From assembly GCA_003158755.1 (NCBI GenBank), contig PMLF01000129.1, positions 1 to 5,108 on the forward strand: a stretch of 5,108 nucleotides of DNA, in the 5' to 3' direction. The notes beneath the pieces were generated by a model that was not told where the DNA came from, did not search any database, and saw only the letters and a list, made by a program, of their open reading frames with translations. Source of the DNA: Elusimicrobiota bacterium (lineage in GTDB: Bacteria > Elusimicrobiota > Elusimicrobia > FEN-1173). A program made the position numbers and the translations under genes. Position 1 is the stretch's first letter. The number at the start of each line of letters is the position of its first letter. Positions 5,105-5,108 of this stretch are shown here, piece after piece.

Positions 5105-5108
5105 CAAG

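Overview
The window reads as chromosomal DNA from a moderately GC-rich bacterium (rough counts on sample lines: about 60% GC in hemW/hrcA, mid-50s in the gene at the right). Heat-shock control by HrcA and a perfect CIRCE operator argues against enteric gammaproteobacteria, which use sigma-32. A predicted lipoprotein with a Thr/Ala/Ser stalk, together with many palindromic intergenic repeats, is reminiscent of Deltaproteobacteria-like lineages, Elusimicrobiota and related candidate phyla. The exact taxon cannot be fixed from this sequence.

Positions 1-2989, minus strand, hold the conserved chaperone block read right to left: hemW, then hrcA, grpE and the first codons of dnaK, which runs off the left edge. 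hrcA and grpE overlap by 4 nt (ATGA). A textbook sigma-70 promoter (TTGACA-17 nt-TATACT) lies between hemW and hrcA. A perfect CIRCE (9-9-9) covers its predicted transcription start, so HrcA should repress its own operon; GrpE (nucleotide exchange factor) and DnaK (Hsp70) are made when repression is relieved. A second, degraded CIRCE-like site sits in the last codons of grpE, ahead of dnaK. A 90-bp repeat separates grpE from dnaK.

Positions 2990-3319 form the divergent gap between hemW (minus) and a lipoprotein gene (plus). Most of it is two tandem copies of the same repeat that lies between grpE and dnaK. Each copy is a pair of inverted 27-28 nt hairpin modules around a unique spacer. Stem bases differ between modules, but pairing is kept by compensatory changes in all modules but one.

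Positions 3320-4849, plus strand, encode a 509-residue predicted lipoprotein: signal peptide, lipid cysteine, 90-residue Thr/Ala/Ser-rich stalk, and a roughly 380-residue C-terminal domain I do not recognise. Its function is unknown and it has no obvious link to the chaperone block.

Positions 4850-5108 contain no gene that I can support. They hold a strong hairpin whose U-rich flank fits termination of minus-strand transcripts, then two different palindromic repeats back to back. I see no RNA gene, CRISPR array, transposase gene or defence system. The less ordinary content is the covarying repeat family, the degraded CIRCE and the unclassified lipoprotein.
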